A DNA stretch of 64,000 nt from the NCBI GenBank assembly GCA_011800805.1, contig MPNW01000091.1, positions 101,747 through 165,746 of the forward strand, given 5' to 3'. Numbering within the stretch: the stretch's first letter is position 1; each line of letters starts with the position of its first letter. The notes under the pieces are model-generated. The model saw only the letters and a list, made by a program, of their open reading frames with translations. It searched no databases and was not told the origin of the DNA. The position numbers and the translations under genes are program-made. This DNA is from Hirudo medicinalis. Taxonomy: Eukaryota > Annelida > Clitellata > Hirudinida > Hirudinidae. This document shows, one piece after another, positions 39,067 to 52,542 of this stretch.

Positions 39067-39125
39067 TGATGCCCGATGATGGATACACAGGCAAACAAAT
39101 GCTCACTTAGAAATTCATCTCTTGC
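39067..39125. repeat. Dispersed repeat, copy C
   Basis: GATGCCCGATGATGG..ACAGGCAAACAAATGCTCACTTAGAAATTCATCTCTTGC is matched in the same orientation at 50737-50808, with a small internal length difference. Non-coding; probably a mobile-element fragment. Confidence 0.6.
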
Positions 39126-39501
39126 TTCTCATCCTTAACAAACTCAGGTCACTTTCTAGAAAAACAACCCCGTTAAATGAATAACAATCGAAATGTCACG
39201 AAAAGTCATTTTATGTAACAAATGAAAGTGCAGAGCACTTAGTTGCCTGAGCCAAAACAAAATGAAAATAAACCCGTAATTAAATAGAAATGAATCACAA
39301 TTGAATGTTTGAAACTCAGCAAAACAACTTAAAGAAATGAACGCAGCATAAATATTGATGAAGACCTATGAGGATATAAAAGATATATTAGTGATAAAGA
39401 TATGAAACAGTTACAAAAACAAAACATATTTACAAATAGATTTGAACAACATATTAAACTCAAACTATCAAATCGTTAAAGGAAATTTAACAAAATATTT
39501 C

Positions 39502-42500
39502 CTAACAACGACTGCTGTAAGCATATCCGTGAGATGATAAATTTGGTCTTTTCTCGTCTTGCTGCTTGAGTCCTAAACGGAGAAGAAAGTTTTCTCTTGT
39601 GGCTGCAAACATTTTATTGAACGTCCTTCTAAAGTGTCTGCTCATCGTGCAATAGAGGACAAAGTTCACAGAACTGTTCACCAGCACCAAAATGTCCCAG
39701 ACGTCTCCAAGAGGTACGTATATGTCGTCGAAAATTTTTGAGTCGAAGCCACTCCACAGGGCTATGACACCAGGAGGAAGCTCTGTGGCCACAAATGTCA
39801 ACACCACAGCTACAAGCATCGCTGTCGTCCTGTTACAATCGACTTCCGGCGATGAAGGTCCTGACGACGCTGACGACGAAATGTGATAATTTGCTGATCC
39901 TACGGTCATCGTGGATGTGCTTGGTCTTAGAGAGAAGTTGACGGAGAGACTGCGATTTTTGTCGTTCGTGTCGGTTGTCGGTGGATGGGCTGCTTTGGGA
40001 GATTGTGGCGTTTCCATGGTCCTGACTGGAAGAGAGAGAGAAGCCACGGAGAGTGCATGCCTCGCCAGTAGCGAAGTCGATCGTTGCATCCTCAGGGAAG
40101 TCAACGACAACGTGACTTTATTCAAGTCCTTTTGACAAGATACTGCTGGAACTGCCAATGAACTGCTCGATAATTTGGACAGGGACGTGGCTTTTGTAAT
40201 GGACAATTTATCGCTACGAGTTTCCAATTCATTGCTAGATCGACTGGCAGAATCGACTTGTATTCCTGGATGAAGCTCAACCACAACTGCAAGTTTTGCA
40301 CCCTCATCAATTTTTGGACTTCCGCTATGAAACCTTCCACTTCTTCTGGACAAGTTACGTCTCGATGCCTCCTTGGTAGCACGAAGCAAATTTTTCTGAG
40401 ATCTACCAAAGGAAGACCTGTTGATGAGATTGTCGTAGGAATTAGTCATAACTTGTTCCTTTGGAGTAGGAAAATCCAACAAAGAATGGCTCTTGATGTT
40501 CAAGGTAGAGTGGCTTTCCAGATAATCGACCTGCAGTGTTCGCTTCTGATCGAAAGGAGGAGTATGGAATTGTTTCTGAATGTCGTCTTTTGGTGCTGCA
40601 TTCGGACCTTGAGAGATGTGTTGTTTTGAGACTTGTTTGTCTTCCATTACTGCACAATACTTTTGAGTTTTGTTGTTTTGACCCGCACAAGAAAATCCAC
40701 AACAACAGTAGCACCACTTATTGTGGCAACAACAGTAACAATTGCAACAAGTACTACTGGTACAAAAATAGTTGCTCTTTTCATTTTCGAGAGTCGATTC
40801 CAACGTCGACTGTTGTCGTTGTTTAATTTCCCGTTGTTGTCGTTTCAGCCTCTTCCTCTTTTCATTGGCTCGTCGCATGGTCTTCACCAAGAGAAAGCTT
40901 AGAATGGACAGCAAACAACAGGGAGCCAACTTCAGTAAAACTCCAAAGAGCCAAAAGTTGAAGGCCATGACCTCATCAGGTATGAAGTCGTTAACAGCGA
41001 TCCAGTAACCCAATTTCCGTTCTTTTCCAGGGGGAACGAGTGCCTGTTGGAAATATACTTCATCGTGCAAATGAGATCTCATGATGTTGAAACCAAGAGG
41101 TAAGGAGTGGTTATCGATGATAGAGAAGGGAGTGTAATTTCTGGATTCCTGTTTCAGGAACTGGTCTTTGTTCATCCAGTCATCATCGGTTTGAATGGAC
41201 TTCCTAGATTTGTTTGAAAAAATCTCCTCTCCATGAATGACGTTGAATCTGCTTACGTAATCTGATGCTGCGCTGCCAACTCCAGCGTAACTTGCGTATG
41301 GAATGATTTGTCCAGAGGTTTCATGTGCCCGGTCTCTTTCTTCGTCAAGGGAAACGGGTTTATGGAGGACGTAGAAAGGGGCGCAGAAGAAAACAGTGGC
41401 ACCAAGGACTCCAAGGACTGACATCTTGACAACTCGCCACCAGTATGGAGTAAGGGTGGAACGTCTTCTTCCCTTGCGCTTTCAAATGACATTTAAATTA
41501 TATTAATTTAGTTAATGAATTAAATAATTATAATTGTAAAATTGTTGATGTTAGTAGAGTAGAATTACTAGCACTGTCATATAGCCATAAACCAATTAAG
41601 ACGTATGACATCACGTTATTGCAAATGACAACATGTACTAATCATGTTATTTTTCATATATTAATATTATGATATTATAATAATTATTATTATTTTATTG
41701 GCTGACCCTGGCTCCATGTGAGAGGAAGAAATGAGGCTTACTGACAACCACGTATCGGAAAACTGCCAACAGAACGGTGAGCCACATTGCAGAGGTGTGA
41801 CAGGTGATAACAAATTTGTTGTGGAAAATCATGAACGTAATCCATGATCTGCACGGAAAAATGGTCATTTTTATTATTTATTGTTATTATTTTTATTTTT
41901 AATTATTGTTGATTACAACAGCGTGTGCAGTATAGATATCGATAGTTTTGATCATGTGCTCACGTAATTGAAACAAATATTTAGCTAATGAATAACATGC
42001 AATTCAGTCACTTCATTCATACCGTCGTAACCCTGTCGACAATTAATTAATTTTTGTAATTAAATTTTTATGGCCACATTTAGAATCTTCTGTAATGCAG
42101 CTCTGCAGAACTAAATTAAGGTTATAGCGTTCCCACACCAGATTCCAAAATCTCACACCAGATTCAACAAGTCTTACAGTCCCATACAAATTCTCAACTC
42201 GATTATTCAGTTCAGTTCTCTGAATAATTGCTCAATAAACTTACTGAACAACCTCCCAAGTTTAAAGACCCCGGTTTATTTCAACACATATTCCTGCTCT
42301 CAGGATGTTCGCTTTTTCTTATTAAATCAATCTCTTCTTTAATTCTGTGGTAGCGTCAACCAAGTCTTACATTGTAATGAATGTGTTAACGTATTTCGAA
42401 GCCAAAAGATGAAGAATCTTGGATTCAAAGTGGAACAATGAACGAAAAATGTTCGTGAGGAATGATTGGCGAGGGAATGAAAGGCCAAAAGATTTGTCAT

Positions 42501-45500
42501 GGATTAATTTTGTCGCCATCTTGACAAAATAAAATCAGAATAAATTAAACTTTGGGAGCTCTTCAAGAGCGCTGACAACATTCACTTGCGTAACCAACCA
42601 ATGCCACCACAACTTTTCCAAACATTCGACGCATGAATTTCAAATAATGAGCTTACATCGAGAAGTGGACAAGTTCTTCGAAAGCCTTCAAAAGCGTTCG
42701 TGAACTTTGTTAAAAATTTGCAAAATCTCGAATTACATTTCAATCTATTTTTAAATTCTTTTCAAACCTAAATCTTTTGAATGAACTAAAATCGTTTTTA
42801 AAGAAGAACAAAGCATTTGTTATAGAAAGAAAATAATAACGCAAAATATTTGAGAATTTAAAATAATAATTTTATTAATTGTGACAACGAATTTTATTTT
42901 TAAGTTTGCTCGAAAAAATAAATCCGAGGTGGACTGGAAAATAATAGAATTTGACTGAGAATTCGAAACTGATAAAACTGATAAATCATAACTTGATTTA
43001 GAAGCAAAACATCCAACGTGGCGGAGATTTGAAGCTTTAAAGCATAAATTTGTTTTAAGCATCGGGAAATTCGATAAAATTATAATCACCATTAAGATTT
43101 ATCTTATTTTACCTTTTTAAAGATATCTGCCATAAAGTTACAAGCATGACTAATGGCTGGCGTTCAAATGAGCATCAAAGTTTTTGGAAGCACGTGATTC
43201 CCTTAAGTATCGATAGTCGTCATGATCACATGGAATGGACTCTAAAATATTTTGAAGTGAACTCATGAAGGCTTTCTAAACATGCGAACATCCATCAATC
43301 ATGATTCACTTGCATCCAATTCCAGCCACTTCTTCTTCGAGTCGCTTCCATTGAGCAGCCGATTTGCATTTACACGGTGGACTTTAATGACGCCAGTGAT
43401 CATTCCATCACGCCACCGCCGTCATCAACGTTATCATCTGCGTCATTATTATCACCAGCAGGAACCGTGGTAGCAGAGTCGTCCATGGTCGTAATTACAC
43501 TCCGTCCAATGTAGATAAGAAGTGCATATTTTATGCAAATTTATCGTACATCAAACAATGGAATATATTCAAATGTATGCATACTCTTTCATCGAAGCCG
43601 AAGATTCAAATACAAACTCTAACGATTCTCGTAAAAGAACAAAAAATGATTTCGAACTTTTGGAATTTATTCACATTTTGTTTCATTTCTAGAATTTATG
43701 AAGTCCCTGACGAGAAAACGATTTAGGATTGATTTATGCTTGAGTGGAAAAGTGCCAATTTTTATATGGAGGTTCTTTTCAACTTTAAAATAAAATAAAG
43801 ACGGCCTTTTGGAAAATCGAAAAGTAAAACCTCATTAATATTCTCGTTTGAAGTTTTTATGGTTAGCTGGAGAAATGAAAGAAAAAGAAACGAGGGAAGA
43901 ATTGAAGGATGAAAATTCGATGGCTCTGAATAAATAAAAATAAAATAATAAAAGTCTGAAATAAATAAAGCGATGAAGAGGAATTAATAAAGCCGTTCTT
44001 ATGGCGGCACTCGAGTCAACCACTCCATCACTCCACGCGACCACTTCCAGTGAACAGACGCCTCCCACGCAAACATGCATTAAAATTTAACTCCGGGCAA
44101 TGCTTCGAATGACCAGCTTTTTCGACCAAATTGTGACAATTGTACCTGGTCACGTTTTCAATTTGCGACTTCCTTTCTTCTTCCTATTAACGAGAATTTG
44201 CAAATTCATTTGACAAATGATGATTTAATGTCGATTGGGTTCATTTATTTGTTGGTTTACACAATTTTAACAACTTTTTCAAATAATGGCTTCATAATAC
44301 AAAGCAGATGTCCTCATGAGAGTCAGTCTCTCCTGACTGCTCATCATCATCATCATCATCTTCATCATCATCATCATCATCATCATCGTCATCATCTTTA
44401 GCTACCCAATTTAATATCTTTTTTATATTTTTTGCGACTATTTGAAGATGATATTAATAAGTTGATAGACGGTCTTCCTTAAATCGATGCCATTATCAGT
44501 AGAACAAACGAAAGATTGAATGGGTAGTGAATGAGTAATATAACATCTAATTGAACTACCACAGTATTGATTGAGTAATGTAACAGCTAATTGAACTACA
44601 ACAGTATTGATTGAGTAATGTAACAGCTAATTGAACTACAACAGTATTGATTGAGTAATGTAACAGCTAATTGGACCACAACAATAACGCCTCTCTTAAA
44701 TCAGGCACCAGCATTATCCGTACAAAGGAACCATGCCTTTAAAGTTCAAAATCATGTCAAGTTGAAGAAATATTTTAAGGCCTTTGTTCGCTCGCACTAG
44801 CCGCTTTGGCATCCAGCCATAAATAAATGTCTATTTAATAATCCGTTGTAATAATTAAATATTTTCATAAAAATATAAAACTGATCACATAATTGTCATT
44901 TAACAGATTGTACAATTTAGTGGGCATTCACTGCTTGTCTGCTCCTAACATAATTTAATCCATATCTTAATTCTACTTTCATAAATACAAATTGTATTTG
45001 TCTGTTACGTCCAATAACTGTAATTATTCGTATTTTCAATTGTTTAATCTCTTAATCAATGATTGTAATCAATGTATGTAAATCCATAACATGGTTGGTT
45101 AAATTGTCTGCCTATTCAACATTCAGCATGGATTGACAGAATGCGAAATATTTGATCGCTCAAGGTCATCCGCGATCAGATGATCAGTCACTCCACTGAG
45201 GTGGCTGACGACTTCCCCAATCATGTGCCTGAACAATTTAAATAAGATCGATTCATTGGATGGTCAATTATTACAAATGCATTTTCTTCTAAAGTTGGCT
45301 TCGAAATCTGAGAAAACGATTTGCTTTCTTCCGAAATCCTCAGCTCCGTCATCAAACAACGTTTTCCAGGCAATTGATAAAATTACCTCCAATCTTCAGG
45401 CGAAGTGATGACTGCAACAAATGTTTTTCCTTGGTTTATTGGAAGTGGCATTTTGCCGTTAGCCTTATTTTTAACATAACGAGAAACCAGCTGAACGACG

Positions 45501-47257
45501 AACAGCCACGTGTTTCATAATAAAAACATTACTTTACACAATTTTCATAATAGTGATGGAAAGTCTTTTTTTATGAACGATGTTTACCAACTTCTTTCAC
45601 TGGAACCATTCATTTTTTTGCCAGGGACGCAAAGAAAGTCTACAGGAAGTAAAAGGAAACAAGACGAAGAATTAATCAGTGCATCGTTGTGTCAGATTTC
45701 AAAACCTATCAGCTTTTTTTTTTAAATTTCTCATATTTTACTTTCGCAGAGCTGAAATCGCGCGATTTGAAATGTGATTTGACGTTTTCCTAGAATTTTG
45801 ACCAAATCTGTTTTTTGTTGTTGTTTCTTGCTAATTGTGGCGATGACGTTGATGATAATAATAAAGATGGTCACGATGATCGATGATGACTTAAAGCTGA
45901 TTTGTTTTTTGTGCATTAATGACTTTTATTTGAGACGAGTGCATTTCAGGCTGATGCTAATTATGGTGCTGATGCTTTAAGAAAATGTTTATGATAATGA
46001 CGACGACGACGATACTGATAATGATGACAACGGGGTACTCCTGTAGTACGTCTAATGTTTGTCTCCAGAGTAGTTAGTACCCAGTAACCATGACAACAAA
46101 AGGGATTGCACCTAAGATCTTAAGAAACAAAACATCCAATCTCTGGAACTGACAGAGGAGTCCATGGAAAGAAACTGGAGAAGTTCACCATGATTGCATC
46201 AAATTTTACTTTTTGAGAAACCTCAGATGACATTTTACATTATTCATTGTTCAACGGAATCATCGTAGATTGAATATCACCCCATAAAAACAAGCAGTTA
46301 AAAACTTTTTCGTGCAAAGAAGGTTTATGGACAAAAGATCGTTATATCAACGGCTTACTGAGTAACGAAAGCATTGTTTATACCATAATCGGAGGATTAG
46401 TTCTCGTAATCAGTTTAAACAAAGCCAACAATGCAATTATGCTTTCGTGGATCTAAGCCATATTAAGTCAGAAAAGCAGCTTTTCAAATTTTGCTGGCTC
46501 CAGTCTGAACCTTTCAACCAGAAGGGCCTTGGTAACGGTTGAAAAGTTTTGCTCACTTTTGATAGCAACTGCCCGATGTCACCTCGTCTTTGTCTCAAGT
46601 AGTCAATGACATGACCAAGGCTGTGGAAAGTTCTGCGATTATTCTAAATGGAAAAAGACTCCCGTACGAGAAATTCGCAAATGTAAGCCGGCTTAGACGA
46701 TCTGAATAAAAGCATTGAAATAATGTTTAGTGCGCGTTTGTTGACGTGTGCAAGGAGATTGAACTAATTGCAATTGAAGGATTGAATTTATTGCAATTGA
46801 ACGGGAGACGCAACTTTGTTTGCATGGAGAGGAAATTTGGTTAGCTGGGCAGATTCAAATGTAATACTTAAAATGACGAAAGTTCAAAGTTGAACGGGAT
46901 CCTGAGAAATGAATGAAATAAATGCCGGAGATGAATGACACTCCGAGCATCTTTTTATTGGCCATGTTTTTCTTTTGAAAGCATCTCAGATTTTCTTGAA
47001 CATCGGTTTTAATGAGGTGACCTTGACAGTTTCCATCCTTGTACTCTTCATCAGTTCATTGTTGCCAGTTCGGTTTTGATAAAGTTAAGTTTATATTGTC
47101 ATTTATTTATATTATAATGTCATTCTGTAACAGTATTATAATTCGATATTAATATGTGATAATCTTATTATTATTTCATAATATCAGCAAGTTACTTCTA
47201 AATTGGTATTTCTACAGCATCATCATCATCATCATCGTCATCGTCATCGTCATCGTC

Positions 47258-47289
<32 letters not shown>

Positions 47290-47851
47290 CACCATTACCA
47301 CCACAGAGACGCTCAGCCCACCTGGAGTGACCTTTTCCCTTTTCCAGCACCGAGTAGCAGTAGAAGTAAACTGCATATGGCAAGTAAGATATCATGGTCA
47401 GAATATCGGTGCAGGCAACTACAGTCAGAAGGATGTTGGTTGGAGAGATCATGATGGGTCGAGTGAGTACGATGATGTTGATGATATTGCTGCAGATACC
47501 AAAACTACATACTACCAAACTCAGGTATCCGTGTATCCCCTGGTACCAGGTGTTAAATCTGACCAGCCACGCATATTGCAGTGGAGGTTCGGTAGATTCT
47601 CCCGCAGGAAACTCATGCATTCCAATGAGATCCTCCACTTCTCCCCCGCCAATACGATGATGTGACTGGATATCTTTAGATAAATCTGGAAAGCTTTTGG
47701 GGCCACCTTCTTCCACGGTCGGACCGGTTGTGAAATGCACTGGTTTAGCATTTGCTGTTGTTTCTTTGCCGAATAAATACGTTCCTGCGGTAAATACGAG
47801 CCCGAAAACAAATACAATTTGACGGGCGGATGCTTGAAAATAATGAGACAT
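39502..47851 (-). CDS. Peptide GPCR of the myosuppressin/FMRFamide-receptor type
   Basis: Three exons: 47322-47851, 41707-41848 and 39502-41478, in phase, 882 residues. A hydrophobic N-terminal segment (12-26) may be a signal peptide. TM1 (about 108-130) follows GIHGYLSLVVCSFG, strongly reminiscent of arthropod myosuppressin receptors. TM2 is 138-162 and TM3 184-210, ending FRY in place of DRY. TM4 is 243-260, TM5 about 393-425, TM6 775-797, and TM7 contains NSSVNFVLYC. The short basic tail follows. Extracellular loop 2 is about 130 residues and intracellular loop 3 about 350, both far above the usual size. Loop 3 has a basic start (RRANEKRKRLKRQQ), a cluster of 12 Cys in 26 residues (about 463-488), and Ser-rich sequence. 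Known relatives signal from the plasma membrane through G proteins in response to neuropeptides ending in RFamide. Intron 1 is 5.5 kb. The ligand cannot be deduced. Confidence 0.9.
41849..47321. other. Intron 1 of the peptide GPCR gene
   Basis: A 5.5-kb AT-rich intron between TM2 and TM3 coding parts. It holds CAT arrays at 44341-44397 and 47217-47294 and a 40-bp tandem repeat. No exon or nested gene is supported on either strand. The exon 1 frame runs on into the CAT array as an Asp-rich artefact. Confidence 0.75.
44523..44681. repeat. 40-bp tandem repeat in GPCR intron 1
   Basis: About four copies of a 40-bp unit starting ACAGTATTGATTGAGTAATG; the first copy is diverged and the last is partial. 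The two middle copies are identical, implying recent expansion. Confidence 0.95.
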
Positions 47852-48574
47852 TTCCAGGTAATCACAACTTCTCCTTTCGATGGAGTGGAAGCGATAATAG
47901 TCGCAATGACATGTCTTTCACTTAATAAGTCGTCGACATCGCAATCGTTATCATCGTCATCATGGATCCATTTAAACTCACAACATGCATGAGGCGATGC
48001 TTTTAGAGAGATCTATTGGAAATGAAAGTGATGGTTATGATATTTGCAATAATAACAATAACAGGAATTTGTAAGTTTATTTTGTGTTTGCAGACCAATG
48101 TTAAATCAGAAACACGAGGATTCAACTTCACAATTACTCGCATCTTTTTCACTCACTCCTTCCCCATAATTGTGGGATTACTTCATGTCGATTGAATTTC
48201 CATTTCCAGATTTTAAATATTCTCCTTTGAGAAACGTTGTTCCATATTCACATTTGATCATTCGTGGCTGCATTGAGAGAAGCTGACAATAATCGAATTC
48301 AAGTGGTCATGAAAACAATAAAATAAATGAAATGAAATGAAACTTTAAAAATTAAAAACTTACTTCCATCGATGAACGAGAAGGAATTGTGACTGCATCA
48401 AATATTTTCGAGACAATTATGAACAATTTTGACTCGCTTTTAAAATTTCATTCAACTGTCGAATCTTCTCCGAGTTCCTAATCGCAACGGCATCATCATC
48501 GTCGTCGTCGTCGTCGTCATCAACATCTGATCATCGAGTCTCATAATCAACATCATATTATTTTCCTTTTAAGG
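47852..48574. other. Upstream region of the peptide GPCR gene
   Basis: Should hold the GPCR 5' UTR and promoter on the minus strand. A CAT/CGT array lies at about 48491-48523. No further exon was recognised. Confidence 0.45.
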
Positions 48575-50235
48575 GAAGAAAAAATTTCTTTATACATTCT
48601 TCAAGGTCCAGAAATCTATGTGACATTCTCTAAGTATACAAAATTCAAATCAAAGAAAACTTCAACCATCAAAGGAATTCTATTCAATCTTGCTTTATGC
48701 AAAGATAACCTTAAAGCGACCTGGAAACTGATAAACCTACTCATTCACAAGCAAAAGTCTAGCGAGCCTTGCAAGGTCTTCCTCACAAAAGATGGCACGG
48801 TTACTGTCTTCACCTTCTGACTTTGCTAATTCTTTCAACACCTATTTTGCCAATATTGGTTCGGATCTGGCCAGCCAAATTCATCTACAGCACTCTAAAT
48901 TTGACATCTATCTCAAAAGTCCTGCTGCCCAATCAATGAGCATTCCGCTAACAACTGCTATGGAAATTACTCGCTTAGCAAAATAATTAAATGCAACTCA
49001 TAGTTGTGGTAATAATGATGGCGTCTTTTCTCAGTTGGCTAAAAAATCAATCCAATACATCGCAACTCCTCTGGCTGCCATAATCAACTGCTCACTATTC
49101 TCTGGTCAATTTCCCAATCAATTGAAGGAAGCAAAGGTAGTTCCCCTTTACAAGTCTGGGAAGAAAGACCTTCTTGCCAACTATTGGCCAATCTCTATCC
49201 TAGACTATTTTTCAAAGTTCTTCAAAAAAGTCACTTACATAAGGCTTTAACAGCTATCTATCAAAATTTTCCATGATAACTGAAAATCAATAACCACTCC
49301 ACCTTCATGCCACTAATTCATCTCCATTCCAAAATCGCAAGTGCCCAAGACAATAGATTTATTCATAGACTTGGCAAAAGCTTTCGACACTGTTCATTAC
49401 CAAATCCTGCTCCGAAAGTTAGAGTGCTATGGCGTCAGAGTAATCTAGCTAGAATGGTTCCAGAGTTACCTCAACAAGTGTATTTTCTTGACACCATGTC
49501 ATCAGTTGCACACATTTCTTGTCGAGTACCACAGCTCTCATGCTGTACTATTCCCTAATTTATCCTTATTTGTCATATTGCAATATTTTCTGGGCATAAA
49601 ATTACTCCTCTCGTCTAAAACCCTTACATAATGCCCATCCAAAGGATATATTTAGGCGTAATATGTAATTTTAATAACGCTCATCAACAAAATCCTCGTT
49701 CACCGATAATAAAATACCCAATATTTATCACTTGAATACGTTTCAAACAGCTGTGCTTCTATACAAATTCTCACTAAACATGCTGCCTACTTCATTTGAC
49801 AACTACTTCACCCGCTCATCAGAAATTCATTCCCACGACTTACGTAATGTCAATCGCTTTCGGAGTGAATTTGCAAATACCACCCTGAGACAATTTTCCA
49901 ATAAATGCTCAGGTCCACGTATAAATGCATTCATACCTAAAGAAGGCACCTCATTACATCAATATCAACTTTCAAGGCTTCTTATAAATTGCACTTGCTT
50001 AACACTTAAATATCTGCTTACTCCTTCTTTCCATCTCACGCACATTCTTATCTTCTCTTTTTTTTTTATTAATTTCGTTTGTTATAAACATTACTCAATT
50101 GCTCATCAATAAAGGTGTCCCTCTTAGCGGGATGTGAATCCCTTTGGGTTGTTTTGTCTTTGAACATTTTTTTTGCATTTCAATTGTTTTTGCATTTTAG
50201 TTTTGTCTGCATATTCATAAAAATAAAATAAAATC
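48575..50235 (+). mobile_element. Decayed non-LTR retrotransposon (LINE) with reverse-transcriptase remnants
   Basis: A series of broken frames reads in the order of a LINE ORF2. 48620-48990 has the linker between endonuclease and RT (TWKLINLLIHKQKS, DFANSFNTYFANIGSDLA). 49035-49250 has the RT fingers (LFSGQFPNQLKEAKVVPLYK, then ANYWPISILDYFSKFFKK, matching the usual YRPISxLxxxSKxxEK). 49307-49560 has an eroded mid RT. 49732-50112 has the C-terminal domain (FTRSSEIHSHDLRN). The catalytic YxDD block was not found. A 3' UTR-like segment ends in AAAATAAAATAAAAT at about 50219. The layout fits the CR1/L2/Jockey groups. Stops and frameshifts show it is inactive, and the 5' end is truncated. Confidence 0.85.
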
Positions 50236-52542
50236 ATAATTGTAAATATAAATATTGTGACCTCACTGTTTATTGGCGAGTCAGTGGTACTAAGTCATAA
50301 AAACAAGTAATGGTTAATTTAAAAAAAATATCAAAACAAACAAATATTAACACCAAATTGATTTTACAACAACAATGCCAAATAATGTCGTAATCTCAAT
50401 ATTTCAATACTATATTAATCAATTTTACTTTAAACTTCCAAAATGGTCATGATTAACAATTAGTAATAATTATTAATTATCCATATAATACGAATTATAA
50501 TAATGTACAAAATATGTTTACCATTAAACTGCTTATAATTTCAAGTAGAACATGTCCTGGTCTTTCTAAAGGATTTCCCGTTATTTAAAAAAAAAATTTA
50601 CGCTCACAAATGTAATGTAATTATGTCGTTCTTATAATAAATATAATAACATTAACCAATACAAAGGCTACAACAATGAAAACCGAAAGTATCACTGACA
50701 AGGAACATTCAGGAACACGTGAACAACATTTTAATGATCGATGTCCGACGATGGCTACCATCATCTACATAGGCAAAAATAATGCTCACTTCGAAATTCA
50801 TCTTTTGCATTGAAATCCAGTACCCAAGTAGATGATAGGATGGAGATGACTCCTTAATATTAGCTTCCTCCACGCTTAAGTGAGCAGACTCGTCTTATTG
50901 GAGAGGTGTCATCGTTATTAAAGCCAAGTCATAAAACTCTAATTTAAAGCATCATAGAGGTTGGGGCGGTAGTAAAGGTTAAGGATTTTTATGATGCATC
51001 TTTACAAGCACTTGTTGATCATATTTCAGATATTTTTACCTGCTTCAGATCACGGACGCATCTGCAAGCGGCATTCCGTTTTTAGCAGCAAATAAACACT
51101 GCACTTATCGGAAATCTCAGAAGCCCTCGCTATCCTCGTTACTCGATTGTGACTGAATTAATGAATATGATGAATCTCGTATCATCGGTGACAATCTTTC
51201 TTTCACTAGGTGATGTTTCATTCGAATCTCTGATCAAAGTACTTTCTTCAGCATTAAGTTCTAAGTTTCTTTTTTTACGCGTATTTACCTATTAAGTGAT
51301 GAATGGTTAAGTCTTTTCCATTATTAAATCTATCACTGGAGCTGGCCAAGATTACCACTTCCATTATCGGAGTGTCGCCAGCAATTTATGATATCTAGGC
51401 GTCTCTCACTTGTTCTTATCGCTTGGAACACTTACAAGGACAAATGAATTGCAGTTCCTGGAACTGCTAGTGATGTGGTTATTGTAACGTGGTTGGTGGG
51501 GGAGTTAGGACGGAAACAACGGAGGAAGGCAGGGATGCGCAAACGAGAAAATGGAATTGCTAAGAATAGTTAGATGGTAATTTGCAAGTGGTTTATTAGG
51601 CCGATATCTTATTCACTTATTCATGCAACTCAGACCAAATCCAAGGCAATGCCTGTAGCAAGTTCATGACTTTAAGAATGTATTACTAATTTATTCAACA
51701 AATGAGACAAAAGTCTGCAATTGATGTCTTGTATGTATATTCTGTTGCATGATTTCTGTATTTATATTCTGGGATTCACACATGAATGCCTATTAATCAA
51801 TTCATGTCTGAGCTTGTTCGGTGCCATGATCGAACATTCTTGCAATTGCTCTTTCAAGACAAAGTACCGACGTTAATGCTTATAAATTGGATAAGCACCA
51901 CCCTTTTTGAAAAACTTTATTAAATCTTCAAAATTTTCATATTGAATCACATAACTGGCAAATATTAAAACGTGCTCCATTTGAAGTCATCCATAAAACC
52001 CACACATTACATTCCTCCATTCTTTACAATATACTTAACTTTCATTAATGAGAGATATAAGGCTGTGTTGCAACAACAGATGAGCATCATCACAAATTAG
52101 AAAAACCATGCAAATATCGTCAAGCCCATCTTTTGAGTTTATCGTAAGCCAACTCGTCAAGTGACGAAATAAGACCGAGCATCTCCGCAAGTGTTTCATT
52201 CAAGGAAACAAACAACAGGACAATTTACAACAAGCACTCAATCTCCTAGCTAGCTTAACACCTGTACTTTACATTGCTGCCAATTTTGAATTAATACTTT
52301 AAATTATGCATTGCACATTTTTGTGCTTGAAAAATTTGACTGGTTTTAATAAATGAAAGTAGAACACAAGAACCTTCAAGTAATCATTTGATGTCGACAC
52401 TGTCGTGCGAGAAAGCAAGCACAACACGAAATCCCAAAATCATAAGTTATTCTAGAGAACACAATATGTTAAAAATCACAGTCACCTTGTGAATATACAA
52501 ACACATCACATATGTAAGGCACATTTAAATCAAATAATGCAT
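50236..52542. other. Intergenic region, includes dispersed repeat copy D
   Basis: AT-rich DNA without a supported exon. 50737-50808 is the second copy of the repeat at 39067-39125. The last few hundred bases should include the 3' UTR of the minus-strand zinc-finger gene. Confidence 0.5.
50737..50808. repeat. Dispersed repeat, copy D
   Basis: Matches 39067-39125 (GATGTCCGACGATGG .. AGGCAAAAATAATGCTCACT .. GAAATTCATCTTTTGC), with about 12 extra bases inside. Confidence 0.6.

Noticed and set aside
40122..41008. Several 78-123-codon frames antisense to or shifted from the GPCR last exon
   Set aside because: Shadows of the 658-codon exon, which carries TM4-TM7.
47198..47315. Asp-rich extension of GPCR exon 1
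   Set aside because: The exon ends at the GTGGGC donor at 47321; the Asp run is the intronic CAT array.
47156..47665. 169-codon plus-strand frame opposite the GPCR first exon
   Set aside because: Shadow of the real minus-strand exon plus a microsatellite; the minus frame has TM1 and TM2 and consistent splicing.
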